The translations under genes were made by a program, and so were the position numbers. Positions 35,115 through 45,371 of a stretch of 64,000 nt of DNA are shown here, one piece after another. Source of the DNA: Mycobacterium gallinarum (GTDB lineage Bacteria; Actinomycetota; Actinomycetes; Mycobacteriales; Mycobacteriaceae). The stretch covers positions 4,092,001 to 4,156,000 of the forward strand of contig NZ_AP022601.1 in the NCBI RefSeq assembly GCF_010726765.1, written 5' to 3'. The notes under the pieces were generated by a model. That model searched no databases and was not told where the DNA came from. It saw only the letters and a list, made by a program, of their open reading frames with translations. The first letter of the stretch is position 1, and the number at the start of each line of letters is the position of its first letter.

Positions 35115-36011
35115 GTGAGCGCAGGCAGGTTCGCCCCGAGCCCATCTGCCGATCTGCACATCGGCAACCTGCGCACCGCGGTGCTCGCGTGGTTGTTCGC
35201 CCGTTCGACTGGACGCCGATTCCTCATGCGCGTCGATGATCTCGACGACCGCACGTTCACCGATATCGCCAACCGCCAACTCGACGACCTGACCGCCATC
35301 GGCCTCACCTGGGATGAGCCTGCGGAGTGGCAGACCCAGCACGCCGCTCGCTACGACGGCGCCATAGATGTGCTCTTCGACCGCGGATTGCTCTACGAAT
35401 GCTATTGCAGCCGAAAGGATATCGCTCAGGCGCCACGCGCGCCGCACGCACCGCAGGGCGCATATCCGGGAACCTGCCGCGACCTCACCGACGCCGAACG
35501 CTCCGAGAGACGCGCGCGACTGGGACGGCCGCCCGCGCTGCGGCTGCGCACCGACACGGGAGCTGGCTTGCCGGCACCGCCGGCGGTCACGCACACCGTG
35601 CACGACCTGCTGCACGGCGACTACACCGGAATCGTCGACGACTTCGTGGTCCGCCGCGGCGACGGTGTCGCGGCATACAACCTGGCCGTCGTGGTGGACG
35701 ACGCGGCGCAGGGCATCGACCAGGTGGTGCGCGGTGACGACCTGCTGTCGTCGTCGCCGCGTCAGGCGTACCTCGCCGCACTGCTCGGGTATCCGGAGCC
35801 GACGTACGCGCACGTGGCCCTGGTCCTGAACTCCGACGGCGCGCGGCTGGCCAAACGCGACGGCGCCATCACGCTCGCCGAGATCGGCGTCGAACGGGCC
35901 ATCACCCAGATCGCCGATTCCCTTGGCTACCAAGCGAGCACCGTAGAGGAGATGCTGCCGCAGTTCGACCCGTCGAAGCTGCCCCGCCGGCCCTGGATCT
36001 ACCGCCCGTAG
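35115..36011 (+). CDS. gluQ: Glutamyl-Q tRNA(Asp) synthetase (GluQRS)
   Basis: 298 residues. It looks like the catalytic half of glutamyl-tRNA synthetase without the anticodon-binding domain. It attaches glutamate to the queuosine base at position 34 of tRNA-Asp. Motifs: [16 protein letters not shown] (HIGH-type signature), the zinc ligands in [10 protein letters not shown] and [16 protein letters not shown] and RLAKRDGA in place of KMSKS. A tgt gene for queuosine insertion lies 5.3 kb downstream, which supports the role. Leaderless start at GTG 35115. Confidence 0.92.
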   Translation: MSAGRFAPSPSADLHIGNLRTAVLAWLFARSTGRRFLMRVDDLDDRTFTDIANRQLDDLTAIGLTWDEPAEWQTQHAARYDGAIDVLFDRGLLYECYCSRKDIAQAPRAPHAPQGAYPGTCRDLTDAERSERRARLGRPPALRLRTDTGAGLPAPPAVTHTVHDLLHGDYTGIVDDFVVRRGDGVAAYNLAVVVDDAAQGIDQVVRGDDLLSSSPRQAYLAALLGYPEPTYAHVALVLNSDGARLAKRDGAITLAEIGVERAITQIADSLGYQASTVEEMLPQFDPSKLPRRPWIYRP

Positions 36012-36035
36012 CCGCCGAACGCCGCCCATAGCCGC

Positions 36036-36093
36036 CGAACGTGGGTTACCCGCACGCTTTGAGTGCCTCAAGTGTGCGGGTAACCCACGTTCG
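36036..36093. repeat. Intergenic inverted repeat with 20-bp perfect arms
   Basis: Arms 36036-36055 (CGAACGTGGGTTACCCGCAC) and 36074-36093 are exact reverse complements, with a second small stem (TTGAG/CTCAA) inside the loop. It lies between the convergent gluQ and CoA-transferase genes, where it may act as a bidirectional terminator, though no T-run follows. The left arm plus three bases (36033-36055) recurs identically at 61431-61453. Upstream, GCCGCCGAAC occurs twice (36011-36020 and 36031-36040). Confidence 0.75.
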
Positions 36094-36099
36094 CGCTCG

Positions 36100-37422
36100 T
36101 CACTCGACCGGCGAGCGGCCGTTCGACGCCCGCTTCGCGGCGGCGAGCAGCTCGTCGCGGAACTGCGGATGTGCGATCGCGGCCAGTGCCTCCCCGCGCT
36201 CCGCGACCGTCCTGCCCTCCAACTCGGCCGCCCCGTACTCGGTGATGATCACGTCGACATGATGGCGCGGCGTGGTGATCACCGCTCCGGGACCGAACCA
36301 CGGCACGATCCGCGACTGCAGGTTTCCGTCCTTCTCGTAGGTCGACGGCAGGCAGATCAGCGACCGGTCCGACAGCTCGAGCCCCACACCCGCCACGAAG
36401 TCCTCGGCGCCGCCGATACCGCTGAACTGGTCGCCGTTGATCGTGTCCGCGACGACCTGACCTTGAATGTCGACGGCCAACCCCCCATTGACCGAGACCA
36501 TGTGGGTGTTGGCGGAGATCACCTCCGGTGAGTTGACGATCTCGACCGGCAGAAACGCGACGTCGGAGTTCTCGTTCAGCCAGGTGTAGAGCTCAGCGGA
36601 GCCGAACGCGAACGTCGTCACGCTCACCCCCTTGTAGACGCCTTTGCGCGCGTTGGAGATCTTTCCCGCCTGGTGCAGACGCATACAGCCGTCGGTGAAC
36701 ATCTCACTGTGCAGCCCGTAGTCGCCGCCGTCGCCCTCGGCCAGCAGCGTGGCGATCTGGTTGGGAATCGAGCCGATGCCCGTCTGCAGCGTCGCGCCGG
36801 ACGGGACGAACTCGACGGCGTGGCGGGCGATCGCCTTGTCCGCCTCGGTGGGCGGCGCGTCACCGCCGGGCAGCGCGAGCGGCGCGTCGGTGGAGTGCAC
36901 AAGGATGTCGATCTCGTCGACGTGCAGCGCGTGCCGATGCTCGTCACCCAACCCGAACGTGCGCGGGTAGGCATCGGACACCTCGACGACGAGTAGCCGG
37001 TCGGAATCGGCTCCGGCGCGGTGCAATTCGCCGATCGTGCCGCCGGCGTGCAGTGACAGCGAGCACCAGCCGTCGGCATCGGGTGGCGCCGCTACCGTGG
37101 TCATCACGCGCGGGCGCTGGCGTTCGAGCAGTGGCCCGAACCGCCGGAAGTCCGCGGGAGTAAAGGCGATGTCGGCGCCGCCGTCGCGCAGCGCGCGCTC
37201 GAGGGGGCCGAAGAATCCCGACAGATAGCGAACGCCCTTGCGCGAGAACAGTTCGGTGAGTACCGCGATCAACGCTCCGTAGACGCGCAGGTCGGTCCAG
37301 TCGTCACGTTCGCCGAGCGCGCGCAGGAACGCGGGCGGCTGACCGGGACCCAGTGGGATCCCCAACGTGTCGGCGGTCTGAATACGCGCGGCGGCCTGCT
37401 CGGCGCTGAGCTCCTCGGGCAT
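36100..37422 (-). CDS. Acetyl-CoA hydrolase/CoA-transferase family protein
   Basis: 440 residues with the family-I-like CoA-transferase architecture (4-hydroxybutyrate CoA-transferase/acetyl-CoA hydrolase). The catalytic Glu sits in YGLHSEMFTDG (about residue 240); other landmarks are GIGSIPNQIA, VSVNGGLAVDIQGQV, GIGGAEDFVAG and VIITEYGAAEL with GRTVAER. It transfers CoA between small acyl groups. ATG 37422 (MPEELSAEQ) is preferred; ATG 37440 in frame adds MWLASA. Divergent from the ABC transporter operon. Exact acyl substrate unknown. Confidence 0.85.
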   Translation of the reverse strand: MPEELSAEQAAARIQTADTLGIPLGPGQPPAFLRALGERDDWTDLRVYGALIAVLTELFSRKGVRYLSGFFGPLERALRDGGADIAFTPADFRRFGPLLERQRPRVMTTVAAPPDADGWCSLSLHAGGTIGELHRAGADSDRLLVVEVSDAYPRTFGLGDEHRHALHVDEIDILVHSTDAPLALPGGDAPPTEADKAIARHAVEFVPSGATLQTGIGSIPNQIATLLAEGDGGDYGLHSEMFTDGCMRLHQAGKISNARKGVYKGVSVTTFAFGSAELYTWLNENSDVAFLPVEIVNSPEVISANTHMVSVNGGLAVDIQGQVVADTINGDQFSGIGGAEDFVAGVGLELSDRSLICLPSTYEKDGNLQSRIVPWFGPGAVITTPRHHVDVIITEYGAAELEGRTVAERGEALAAIAHPQFRDELLAAAKRASNGRSPVE

Positions 37423-37486
37423 GGCGCTAGCCAACCACACCCGCCTCAGCCTGAGCCGAACTATTGGTCGACCGGCGCGCGGTTGC

Positions 37487-37492
37487 TAACGT
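37487..37492 (+). promoter_or_regulatory. -10 element of the amino-acid ABC operon (leaderless)
   Basis: TAACGT lies 6 nt before GTG 37499. Confidence 0.55.
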
Positions 37493-37498
37493 CCGGAA

Positions 37499-38953
37499 GT
37501 GCACCGTCTATCAAGATCGTTCCTCGCGGTACTCGTACTGGCGGCGCTGCTGCTGACGGCATGCGGCTCGTCGGGGAGCGATAGCAGCGACCCCATCAAA
37601 TCGTCGGGCGTGCTACGCGTGGGCACCGAAGGTGTTTATCCCCCGTATTCGTTCCACGACCCGAAACAGGGCGGACAACTCGCCGGCTATGACGTCGACG
37701 TCGCGAGGGCGGTCGCCGAAAGATTGGGCGTAGAGGTCGAATTCGTCGAAACGCCGTGGGACGCCATGTTCGCGGCCCTGGAGGCCGACCGCTTCGACAT
37801 CGTCGCCAACGAGGTCACGATCAGCGAGGAACGCAAACAGAAGTACGACCTCTCCGAGCCGTACTCGATCTCCCAGGGCGTGATTGTCACCCGCAAGGAC
37901 GACAACTCGATCAACTCGGTGGCGGACCTGAAGGGCAAGCGGTCCGCGCAGAACCCCACCAGCAATTGGGCCGAGATCGCGCGCAACGCCGGCGCGGAGG
38001 TCGTGTCCGTCAACGGATTCTCCGAAGCGATCACCGTGCTCAACGACGGCCGGGTGGACGCCGTGATCAATGACAGCATCACGGTGCTCGCCTATCAGGC
38101 CGAACACCCCGACGCACCGCTCAAGGTGACCACCATTCCCGACGAACGCGGCGAGCAGGCGTTCGCGGCCCGCAAGGACAGTGGGCTGCTGCCGGAGCTG
38201 AACACCGCACTCGACGAGCTGCGCGCCGACGGCACCCTGACCAAGATCTCGGAGAAGTACCTCGACGTCGATCTGTCCAAGGCGGGGCCGACGAGCACCT
38301 GGCAGCTCATCGGAGACAATCTTTGGCCGCTGGCGCGGGCCGCGATCGAGAAAACGATTCCGCTGACGATCATCAGCTTCGTGATCGGCCTGGCGATCGC
38401 ACTCGTCGTCGCGCTGGCGCGACTGTCGTCCAACGTCGCCGTCGCGGGACTGGCGCGGTTCTACATCTCGATCATTCGTGGCACGCCGCTGCTCGTGCAG
38501 CTGTTCATCGTGTTCTATGCGCTGCCGCAGATCGGGGTGAAGATCGACCCGTTCCTCGCGGCGGTCATCGCGTTCTCGCTGAACGTCGGTGGTTATGCCG
38601 CCGAGATCATCCGTTCGGCGATCCTGAGCATTCCGAAGGGACAGTGGGAGGCCGCCGAGACCATCGGCCTCGATTACGTTGGCGCGCTTCGGCGGATCAT
38701 CCTGCCACAGGCCACCCGGGTTGCGGTGCCGCCGCTGTCGAACACTCTGATCTCACTGGTCAAGGACACGTCGTTGGCGTCGACGATCCTGGTCACCGAA
38801 CTGTTCAGGACCGCGCAGAACGTCGCCGCACCGACCTTCGAGTTCTTCGCGCTGTACGGCACCGCGGCGTTGTACTACTGGATCATCTGCCTGGTGCTGT
38901 CGTTCGCCCAGAACCGATATGAGCGCCGACTGGAGAGGTATGTCGCACGATGA
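37499..38953 (+). CDS. Amino-acid ABC transporter, fused binding lipoprotein and permease
   Basis: 484 residues joining two components. The N-terminal half (to about 270) is a lipoprotein-type periplasmic binding protein (family 3): lipobox LLLTACGS, LRVGTEGVYPPYSF, GYDVDVARAVAERLG, and YDLSEPY. The C-terminal half (from about 275) is a HisM/GlnP-type permease with FISII-like RFYISIIRGTPLLVQLFI and the EAA loop EAAETIGLDYVGALRRIILPQA. With the adjacent ATPase it forms a polar-amino-acid importer. Fusions of this sort are known in GlnP-type transporters, where the binding domain is tethered to the membrane. The start is leaderless at GTG 37499. Confidence 0.9.
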   Translation: MHRLSRSFLAVLVLAALLLTACGSSGSDSSDPIKSSGVLRVGTEGVYPPYSFHDPKQGGQLAGYDVDVARAVAERLGVEVEFVETPWDAMFAALEADRFDIVANEVTISEERKQKYDLSEPYSISQGVIVTRKDDNSINSVADLKGKRSAQNPTSNWAEIARNAGAEVVSVNGFSEAITVLNDGRVDAVINDSITVLAYQAEHPDAPLKVTTIPDERGEQAFAARKDSGLLPELNTALDELRADGTLTKISEKYLDVDLSKAGPTSTWQLIGDNLWPLARAAIEKTIPLTIISFVIGLAIALVVALARLSSNVAVAGLARFYISIIRGTPLLVQLFIVFYALPQIGVKIDPFLAAVIAFSLNVGGYAAEIIRSAILSIPKGQWEAAETIGLDYVGALRRIILPQATRVAVPPLSNTLISLVKDTSLASTILVTELFRTAQNVAAPTFEFFALYGTAALYYWIICLVLSFAQNRYERRLERYVAR

Positions 38954-39705
38954 CCGAATACCGTGTGAAGGCGGAAGGCGTACAGAAAGCCTTCGGAGAC
39001 AACAAGGTTCTCACCGATGTGTCGTTCGATGTGGCCCAAGGCTCGGTCACGGCCATCATCGGCCCGTCCGGCTCAGGGAAGACGACGCTACTGCGGGCGC
39101 TCAACGCGCTGGACGTCCCCGATGCCGGTGTGATCCGTGTCGGCGAGATCGAGATCGACTTCGCCAAACCGGTGGCCAAGGATCAGCTGCGCCGTTACCG
39201 GGCACAGAGTGGCTTTGTGTTCCAGTCGCACAACCTTTTTCCCCACAAGACGGTGCTGCAGAACATCACCGAGGGCCCGATCGTCGTGCAGAAGCGGCCA
39301 AAGGACGAGGCGGCGGCTGAAGCTGTCGCGCTGCTCGATCAAGTGGGGCTCGCCGAGAAGAAGGACCAGTTCCCCTTTCAGTTGTCCGGCGGACAGCAGC
39401 AGCGGGTCGGGATCGCGCGCGCCCTGGCGCTCAAGCCGAAGGTCGTGCTGTTCGACGAGCCGACGTCGGCGCTCGACCCCGAGTTGGTCGGCGAGGTGCT
39501 GTCGGTGATCAAGGACCTGGCCGTCGAAGGCTGGACTCTGGTGATCGTCACCCACGAAATCCAGTTCGCCAGGCAGGTTTCCGACCAGGTGCTGTTCACC
39601 GACGGCGGCGTCATCCTCGAAAAGGGGCCGCCGTCAGAGGTCATCGGCAATCCGAAGGAAGAACGCACCCGTCAGTTCCTGGACCGAATTCTGAACCCGC
39701 TCTAG
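38950..39705 (+). CDS. Amino-acid ABC transporter ATPase (GlnQ-like)
   Basis: 251 residues. Walker A GPSGSGKTT (about residue 39), Q-loop FVFQSHNLFPHKT, signature LSGGQQQRVGIARAL, Walker B VVLFDEPTSALDPE and the switch His in VIVTHEIQFA. ATG overlaps the stop of the fused binding/permease gene (ATGA), so the two genes make one transporter. Family is polar amino acid uptake, GlnQ/ArtP type. Confidence 0.93.
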   Translation: MTEYRVKAEGVQKAFGDNKVLTDVSFDVAQGSVTAIIGPSGSGKTTLLRALNALDVPDAGVIRVGEIEIDFAKPVAKDQLRRYRAQSGFVFQSHNLFPHKTVLQNITEGPIVVQKRPKDEAAAEAVALLDQVGLAEKKDQFPFQLSGGQQQRVGIARALALKPKVVLFDEPTSALDPELVGEVLSVIKDLAVEGWTLVIVTHEIQFARQVSDQVLFTDGGVILEKGPPSEVIGNPKEERTRQFLDRILNPL

Positions 39706-39872
39706 TTCAGAGCTCCTGTGGGCGGGACTGCGCGCGACCGCTTTTGTACGGCAATTTCCGGCGCGTCGGTGTACAAACACGGTCCGTCGCGGTGGTGGGG
39801 GTACAGGCAAGGATTCCGCAGCAGATTTCGTCTATCTCAACTCAAAGCGAAGCACTGTGAGAAGGTTGGCCG

Positions 39873-41243
39873 ATGGTGCAGCCATCGACCATGGAATCGG
39901 ACGTCATCGTCGTCGGAGCGGGACTCTCCGGCATGATCGCGGCACGAAAGCTGCTCGGGGCGGGACTCGCGCCGCTGGTCCTGGAGGCCGACGAACGGGT
40001 CGGTGGGCGGATCCTCACTCAAGAGGTGATGCCCGGGGTGCCGGTCGAACTCGGCGCCCAATGGATCGGCGACACGCATGAACGGATGTTCCGGCTGGCG
40101 GCCGAACTCGGGGTCGAGACGTATCCGCAGTACGACCAGGGCGAGACGTCCTACGAGCTCGTCGACTCCGGGGTGTTGCGCGAGAACGAGTTTCACTCCC
40201 GCTTCGAGTCGGAGCTGCAGGAGCTCGCACTGGTACTGAAACGGCTCGACGTGCTGGCCGCGGACGTTCCAGTCGAGGCGCCCTGGACGGCGCCGCGGGC
40301 GCTGGAGTGGGACGCCTTCACCGCCGGCGCTTGGTATGACGCGCAGGGCCTTTCACCGGTGGCTCGCAATCTGCTGGAGATCTGCACCGTCGGCATCCTT
40401 GCGGTCCCCACTGCCGAGGTGTCCTTCCTGCATCTGCTGTTCACCATCAAGACCTGTGGTGTGACGTCGGAGTTGTTCGCCGAATCCGAGGGCGGCGCGC
40501 AGACGACGCGTTTCGTCGGCGGCACCAGTGAGATCCCGAATCGGCTGGCGGCGCTGATCTCCGATCACATCATGCTCGACGTGCCCGTCCAGCTGATCGA
40601 GCACACCGCCGACAGCGTCACCGTGCACTGCCGCGGCGGGGTCGTCGCCCGCGGTCGGCGTGCGATCGTCGCGATCTCGCCGACGCTGGCCGGACGCATC
40701 ATGTACGACCCGCCGCTGTCCGGCATTCGGGACCAGCTGACGCAGCGGCTACCCAATGGCTCGGCGATGAAGGCATTCTTCATCTACGACGAACCGTTCT
40801 GGCGCAGGGACGGATTCAACGGTCAGCTCATCTCCGATCTCGGTCCGGCCCGCATGTCCAACGACACGTGTATCCCCGGCGACGATCACGGCGTGATCCT
40901 GCTGTTCCTCGAGGGCGATCAAGCCCGGACGTGCGGTCGGCTGCCAGAGAACGAACGCCGCGAAGCGCTGACCGCCGAACTCGTGCGCCACTACGGCAGC
41001 AGGGCAGCCAAACCCGAGTTCTACGTCGACGGTGAATGGTCGGAGCGACAGTGGACCCGCGGCTGCTACAACGCCAATCACGGGCCGCACGTATGGACCA
41101 CCTACGGCCCGGCACTCACGACGCCGATCGGCGCTATCCATTGGGCGTCAACCGATACCGCGACGTACTGGAGTGCGTACATGGAAGGCGCGGTCGACGC
41201 CGGCGAGCGGGCAGCGGCGGCCGTCATCGCCGAACTCACTTAG
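39873..41243 (+). CDS. Flavin monoamine oxidase-family protein
   Basis: 456 residues of the amine oxidase/putrescine oxidase group. FAD Rossmann motif VIVVGAGLSGMIAARKL then VLEADERVGGRIL, GAQWIG, FVGGTSEIPN, and the C-terminal TTPIGAIHWASTDTATYWSAYMEGAV (the usual FAD-ribityl/substrate cradle). RGCYNANHGP aligns with the region carrying the covalent-flavin Cys in human MAO, but no claim of covalent FAD is made. Probably oxidises a primary amine or polyamine with O2, giving an aldehyde. Start at ATG 39873 with AGAAGG about 9 nt upstream. Confidence 0.87.
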   Translation: MVQPSTMESDVIVVGAGLSGMIAARKLLGAGLAPLVLEADERVGGRILTQEVMPGVPVELGAQWIGDTHERMFRLAAELGVETYPQYDQGETSYELVDSGVLRENEFHSRFESELQELALVLKRLDVLAADVPVEAPWTAPRALEWDAFTAGAWYDAQGLSPVARNLLEICTVGILAVPTAEVSFLHLLFTIKTCGVTSELFAESEGGAQTTRFVGGTSEIPNRLAALISDHIMLDVPVQLIEHTADSVTVHCRGGVVARGRRAIVAISPTLAGRIMYDPPLSGIRDQLTQRLPNGSAMKAFFIYDEPFWRRDGFNGQLISDLGPARMSNDTCIPGDDHGVILLFLEGDQARTCGRLPENERREALTAELVRHYGSRAAKPEFYVDGEWSERQWTRGCYNANHGPHVWTTYGPALTTPIGAIHWASTDTATYWSAYMEGAVDAGERAAAAVIAELT

Positions 41244-41297
41244 ATTTCGGTGTCGTGAGTCGCGCTCAGCGCGACCGGCTACACCGAATTCGCAAAG

Positions 41298-43006
<1,709 letters not shown>

Positions 43007-43139
43007 CTGCCCCCATGCGGCACATTCCGAACACGCCACGTTTTCGTTCAATCCGATGACCGCGGGGGTGCCGCGCACCATACTGGCCGAGATGATCCGC
43101 CGATCTTGACGGGTCGCGCCGACATAAAGGAGAACAGTG

Positions 43140-43604
43140 GTGAAGCGTGGATTCGTGGTCGCCTTGGGCAGCATGGCCATCCTCGTCGCGGGTCTGTCCG
43201 GGTGTTCATCGGAAGACAAGAAGTCCGAGACGACCGGCGAGACCTCGTCTGCTGCTTCAGCGGAGGGTAAGTCCACCGTCACGATCGACGGGAAGGACCA
43301 GGCTGTTCAGGGCACGGTCGTCTGCAGCTCGATGGGCGGCAACATGAACATCGCGATCGGCGACGCCGCCACCGGAATTGCCGCGGTGGTCAGCGAGGGC
43401 GATGAGCCCACGGTGCAGTCGGTCGGTCTGGGCAACGTCAACGGCGTGACCCTGGGCTACCAGAGCGGATCGGGCCAGGGAGAGGCCAAGGTCGAGAAGG
43501 ACGGCAACACCTACAAGATTTCCGGCACCGCCACCGGTGTCGACATGGCCAACCCGTTGCAGCCGGTGAACAAGCCATTCGAGATGGAGGTCAGCTGCCC
43601 GTAG
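43140..43604 (+). CDS. lpqH: 19-kDa lipoprotein antigen LpqH
   Basis: 154 residues, closely like the M. tuberculosis 19-kDa lipoprotein: signal with lipobox VAGLSGCSS, a Thr/Ser/Glu-rich linker, then [50 protein letters not shown] and [28 protein letters not shown]. In M. tuberculosis it is a TLR2-active glycolipoprotein of the envelope. GTG 43140 ([10 protein letters not shown]) is chosen because it matches the known N-terminus and gives 7-nt spacing from AAAGGAG; GTG 43137 also exists. Confidence 0.92.
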   Translation: MKRGFVVALGSMAILVAGLSGCSSEDKKSETTGETSSAASAEGKSTVTIDGKDQAVQGTVVCSSMGGNMNIAIGDAATGIAAVVSEGDEPTVQSVGLGNVNGVTLGYQSGSGQGEAKVEKDGNTYKISGTATGVDMANPLQPVNKPFEMEVSCP

Positions 43605-43629
43605 TCGAGGCATACCAAGTGCGCTCAGC

Positions 43630-43655
43630 GGCGGCGTCCCGAACGGGGCGCCGCC
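43630..43655. terminator. Hairpin between convergent genes
   Basis: An 11-bp stem (43630-43640 with 43645-43655, one T-G pair) with a GAAC loop lies 25 bp after the lpqH stop and 18 bp before the leftward gene's stop. The strong G-C stem lacks a T-run; it could act in both directions. Confidence 0.5.
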
Positions 43656-43673
43656 GTTGTCGTGTCGGGACGA

Positions 43674-44024
43674 CTAGGCCGGAAGGGTATAGCCGGCGGC
43701 GGACTGGCGCAGCTGCCAGATCTGCGCGGGGCAGAGCTCGTTGACCGCCTGGTTGATCAGATAGGCGCCCTGGTAATAGTCGGTCGTGCGGAAGTCGGCC
43801 TTCACCTGGTCGACAAGCTCTGCGTAGCTCATCTTTCCCGCGACCCGATCGCAGATGGTGTTTCCGTAGCCGATTGCGGCGTCGGCGTTGGGGAAGTTGT
43901 AGCCGGGCCGCACATGCACGTTGACGAGGTACGCAACAGTGTCTGCGCCGGCCGGCGGCGCGAGCGCGACGGTGGCTGCCGCGGTTGCCAGCGACGCAGC
44001 CGCGAGCTTCGAGACCAGCTTCAT
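43674..44024 (-). CDS. Secreted DUF732-like protein
   Basis: 116 residues: signal peptide (MKLVSKLAAASLATAAATVALAPPAGA) and a mature helical domain with two cysteines (NTICDRVAG and NELCPAQ), typical of mycobacterial DUF732 proteins: YGNTICDRVAG..., YAELVDQVKAD, INQAVNELCP. Function unknown; they are small exported proteins. TAGGGT lies 8 nt before ATG 44024. It is divergent from the 44073 gene with only 48 bp between. A second DUF732-like protein is at 52023-52328. Confidence 0.8.
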   Translation of the reverse strand: MKLVSKLAAASLATAAATVALAPPAGADTVAYLVNVHVRPGYNFPNADAAIGYGNTICDRVAGKMSYAELVDQVKADFRTTDYYQGAYLINQAVNELCPAQIWQLRQSAAGYTLPA

Positions 44025-44059
44025 GAACGGAAACCCTACGCGCGGCACGCAGGAAAACC

Positions 44060-44065
44060 TACGCT
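44060..44065 (+). promoter_or_regulatory. -10 element of the 44073 gene (leaderless)
   Basis: TACGCT lies 7 nt before ATG 44073. Confidence 0.5.
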
Positions 44066-44072
44066 GAAGCTC

Positions 44073-44444
44073 ATGAAGATCGTGGCTGCAGTTGCACTGG
44101 CGTGTGGGTTCGCGGCGGCCCCCATGGTGATGGCGCCGACCACATCGGCCTCCCCCGGATACTGCGATGGCGCGGACTGTGTGCCGTACCTCACCCGTAC
44201 CGCAGTCGCCGGCGAGCACTGCAACCAGAACACCCGCTACAACTGGGGCCTCGACGCCTCGGGCAACACGTTGGCCTGCAGTTCGCGCAGGGTCTGGATC
44301 GAGGCGCCGCCACTGGTCGGAGTCCGCACATTGCGGCTGCCCTGCGGGGACCAGACGGGCGTCGCGCAGTCACCCGACGGGGTTCCGCTGAGTTGCGTGG
44401 GCGGTGCCTGGAGCGCCGACTACAGCTGGACCTTCTACAAGTAA
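44073..44444 (+). CDS. Small secreted hypothetical protein
   Basis: 123 residues, family not recognised. Signal peptide (MKIVAAVALACGFAAAPMVM, cut near TSASPG), then a cysteine-rich mature part: CDGADCVPYL, EHCNQNTRYNWG, LACSSRRVW, LPCGDQ and LSCVGGAW, six cysteines likely to form three disulphides. Conserved aromatic WSADYSWTFYK closes it. Leaderless start at ATG 44073. It is divergent from the DUF732-like gene. Confidence 0.78.
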   Translation: MKIVAAVALACGFAAAPMVMAPTTSASPGYCDGADCVPYLTRTAVAGEHCNQNTRYNWGLDASGNTLACSSRRVWIEAPPLVGVRTLRLPCGDQTGVAQSPDGVPLSCVGGAWSADYSWTFYK

Positions 44445-44513
44445 AGGTCACTTCCCGATAACGCACCGGTTGCGTGCGTGAGATCTTGGGCCATTCGGGG
44501 TACAACGACTCGC

Positions 44514-44930
44514 GTGGCAATCGATGCGTGTTCGCGACCGGTTGGTTCGCTCCGCATCGAAGTGCCGGCAGTCGCGGAGCAACTGGCCGAGATCCGTCGT
44601 CGGCTGGCCGACTGGCTGGAGCCGATCGGGATCTCCGCCGCCGGCATCGCCGACATCGTGCTGGTGGTCAACGAGGCCTGTACCAACTGCATCGAACACG
44701 CGTACCGCGACGTCGCCGCCGGGGCGATCCTCGTCGATGCGAGTCACGAGTACGGCCAGATCGTCATCGACGTCATCGATCACGGAGCCTGGAAGAATCC
44801 ACCCAACCAGCCGAGCACTCGCGGGCACGGGCTGCCGATCATGCGCGCGATGAGCGCAGGCATGGACGTCAAATCGTCGTCGGACGGCACGACGGTACGT
44901 CTGACGTTCGATCTCGCCGCACAGAACTAG
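44514..44930 (+). CDS. RsbW/SpoIIAB-type ATP-binding anti-sigma factor
   Basis: 138 residues of the HATPase_c_2 (serine kinase anti-sigma) fold. N-box VVNEACTNCIEHAYRD at about residue 55 and G-box STRGHGLPIMRAM at about residue 105, with the short core lacking any histidine-kinase dimerisation helix. RsbW-type proteins bind a sigma factor and phosphorylate an anti-anti-sigma (STAS) protein; PP2C phosphatases reverse this. Three genes away on the other strand are two such PP2C enzymes. GTG 44514 is used because TACAAC lies 7 nt upstream; a frame from 44478 adds a non-family N-terminus. No sigma factor or STAS gene lies next to it. Confidence 0.85.
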   Translation: MAIDACSRPVGSLRIEVPAVAEQLAEIRRRLADWLEPIGISAAGIADIVLVVNEACTNCIEHAYRDVAAGAILVDASHEYGQIVIDVIDHGAWKNPPNQPSTRGHGLPIMRAMSAGMDVKSSSDGTTVRLTFDLAAQN

Positions 44931-45371
44931 CTAGAACTGCGGCAGCCGGACCACCTGAACGAAGAACTCGTCGATCTGGCGCACCGCGGTCATGAACGCG
45001 TCGAGGTCAACCGGCTTGGTGACGTAGGCATTGGCGTGCAGCTTGTAGCTGCGCAGGATGTCCTCCTCCGCCGACGACGTCGTCAACACCACCACCGGGA
45101 TGTGGCTGAGTTCAGGATCGTTCTTGATCTGCTCCAGCAGTTGGCGGCCGTCGTACTTGGGCAGGTTCAGGTCGAGCAGCACCAGGTCGGGTCGGGGTGC
45201 GTCCTTGTAGTCACCACGCCGATACAAGAAGTCCAGCCCTTCCTCGCCGTCGTGCGCGACGTGAAGATTGTTTTTGATCTTGTTGTGTTCGAAGGCTTCC
45301 CGAGTGATCAGCTCATCTCCGGGATCGTCCTCGATGAGCAGGACGTCGATAGCACGGCCTTCGGATGTCAT
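44931..45371 (-). CDS. Single-domain response regulator, Rcp1-like
   Basis: 146 residues, a receiver domain only. Phospho-acceptor Asp in DLVLLDLNLPKYDG (about residue 67), acidic pair in VLLIEDDPGD, Thr in VVLTTSS and Lys in AYVTKPVDL. The longer text GDELITREAFEHNKI, EGLDFLYRRGDY resembles Rcp1-type regulators that work with phytochrome kinases. No output domain, so it must act by protein contact. ATG 45371 overlaps the kinase stop (ATGA), making it the last gene of an operon 48147-44931. The stop is convergent with the RsbW-like gene. Confidence 0.9.
   Translation of the reverse strand: MTSEGRAIDVLLIEDDPGDELITREAFEHNKIKNNLHVAHDGEEGLDFLYRRGDYKDAPRPDLVLLDLNLPKYDGRQLLEQIKNDPELSHIPVVVLTTSSAEEDILRSYKLHANAYVTKPVDLDAFMTAVRQIDEFFVQVVRLPQF

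Noticed and set aside
44478..44513. Longer N-terminus for the RsbW-like protein
   Set aside because: The added residues MRSWAIRGTTTR do not belong to the fold, and a -10-like TACAAC is placed for a start at 44514.
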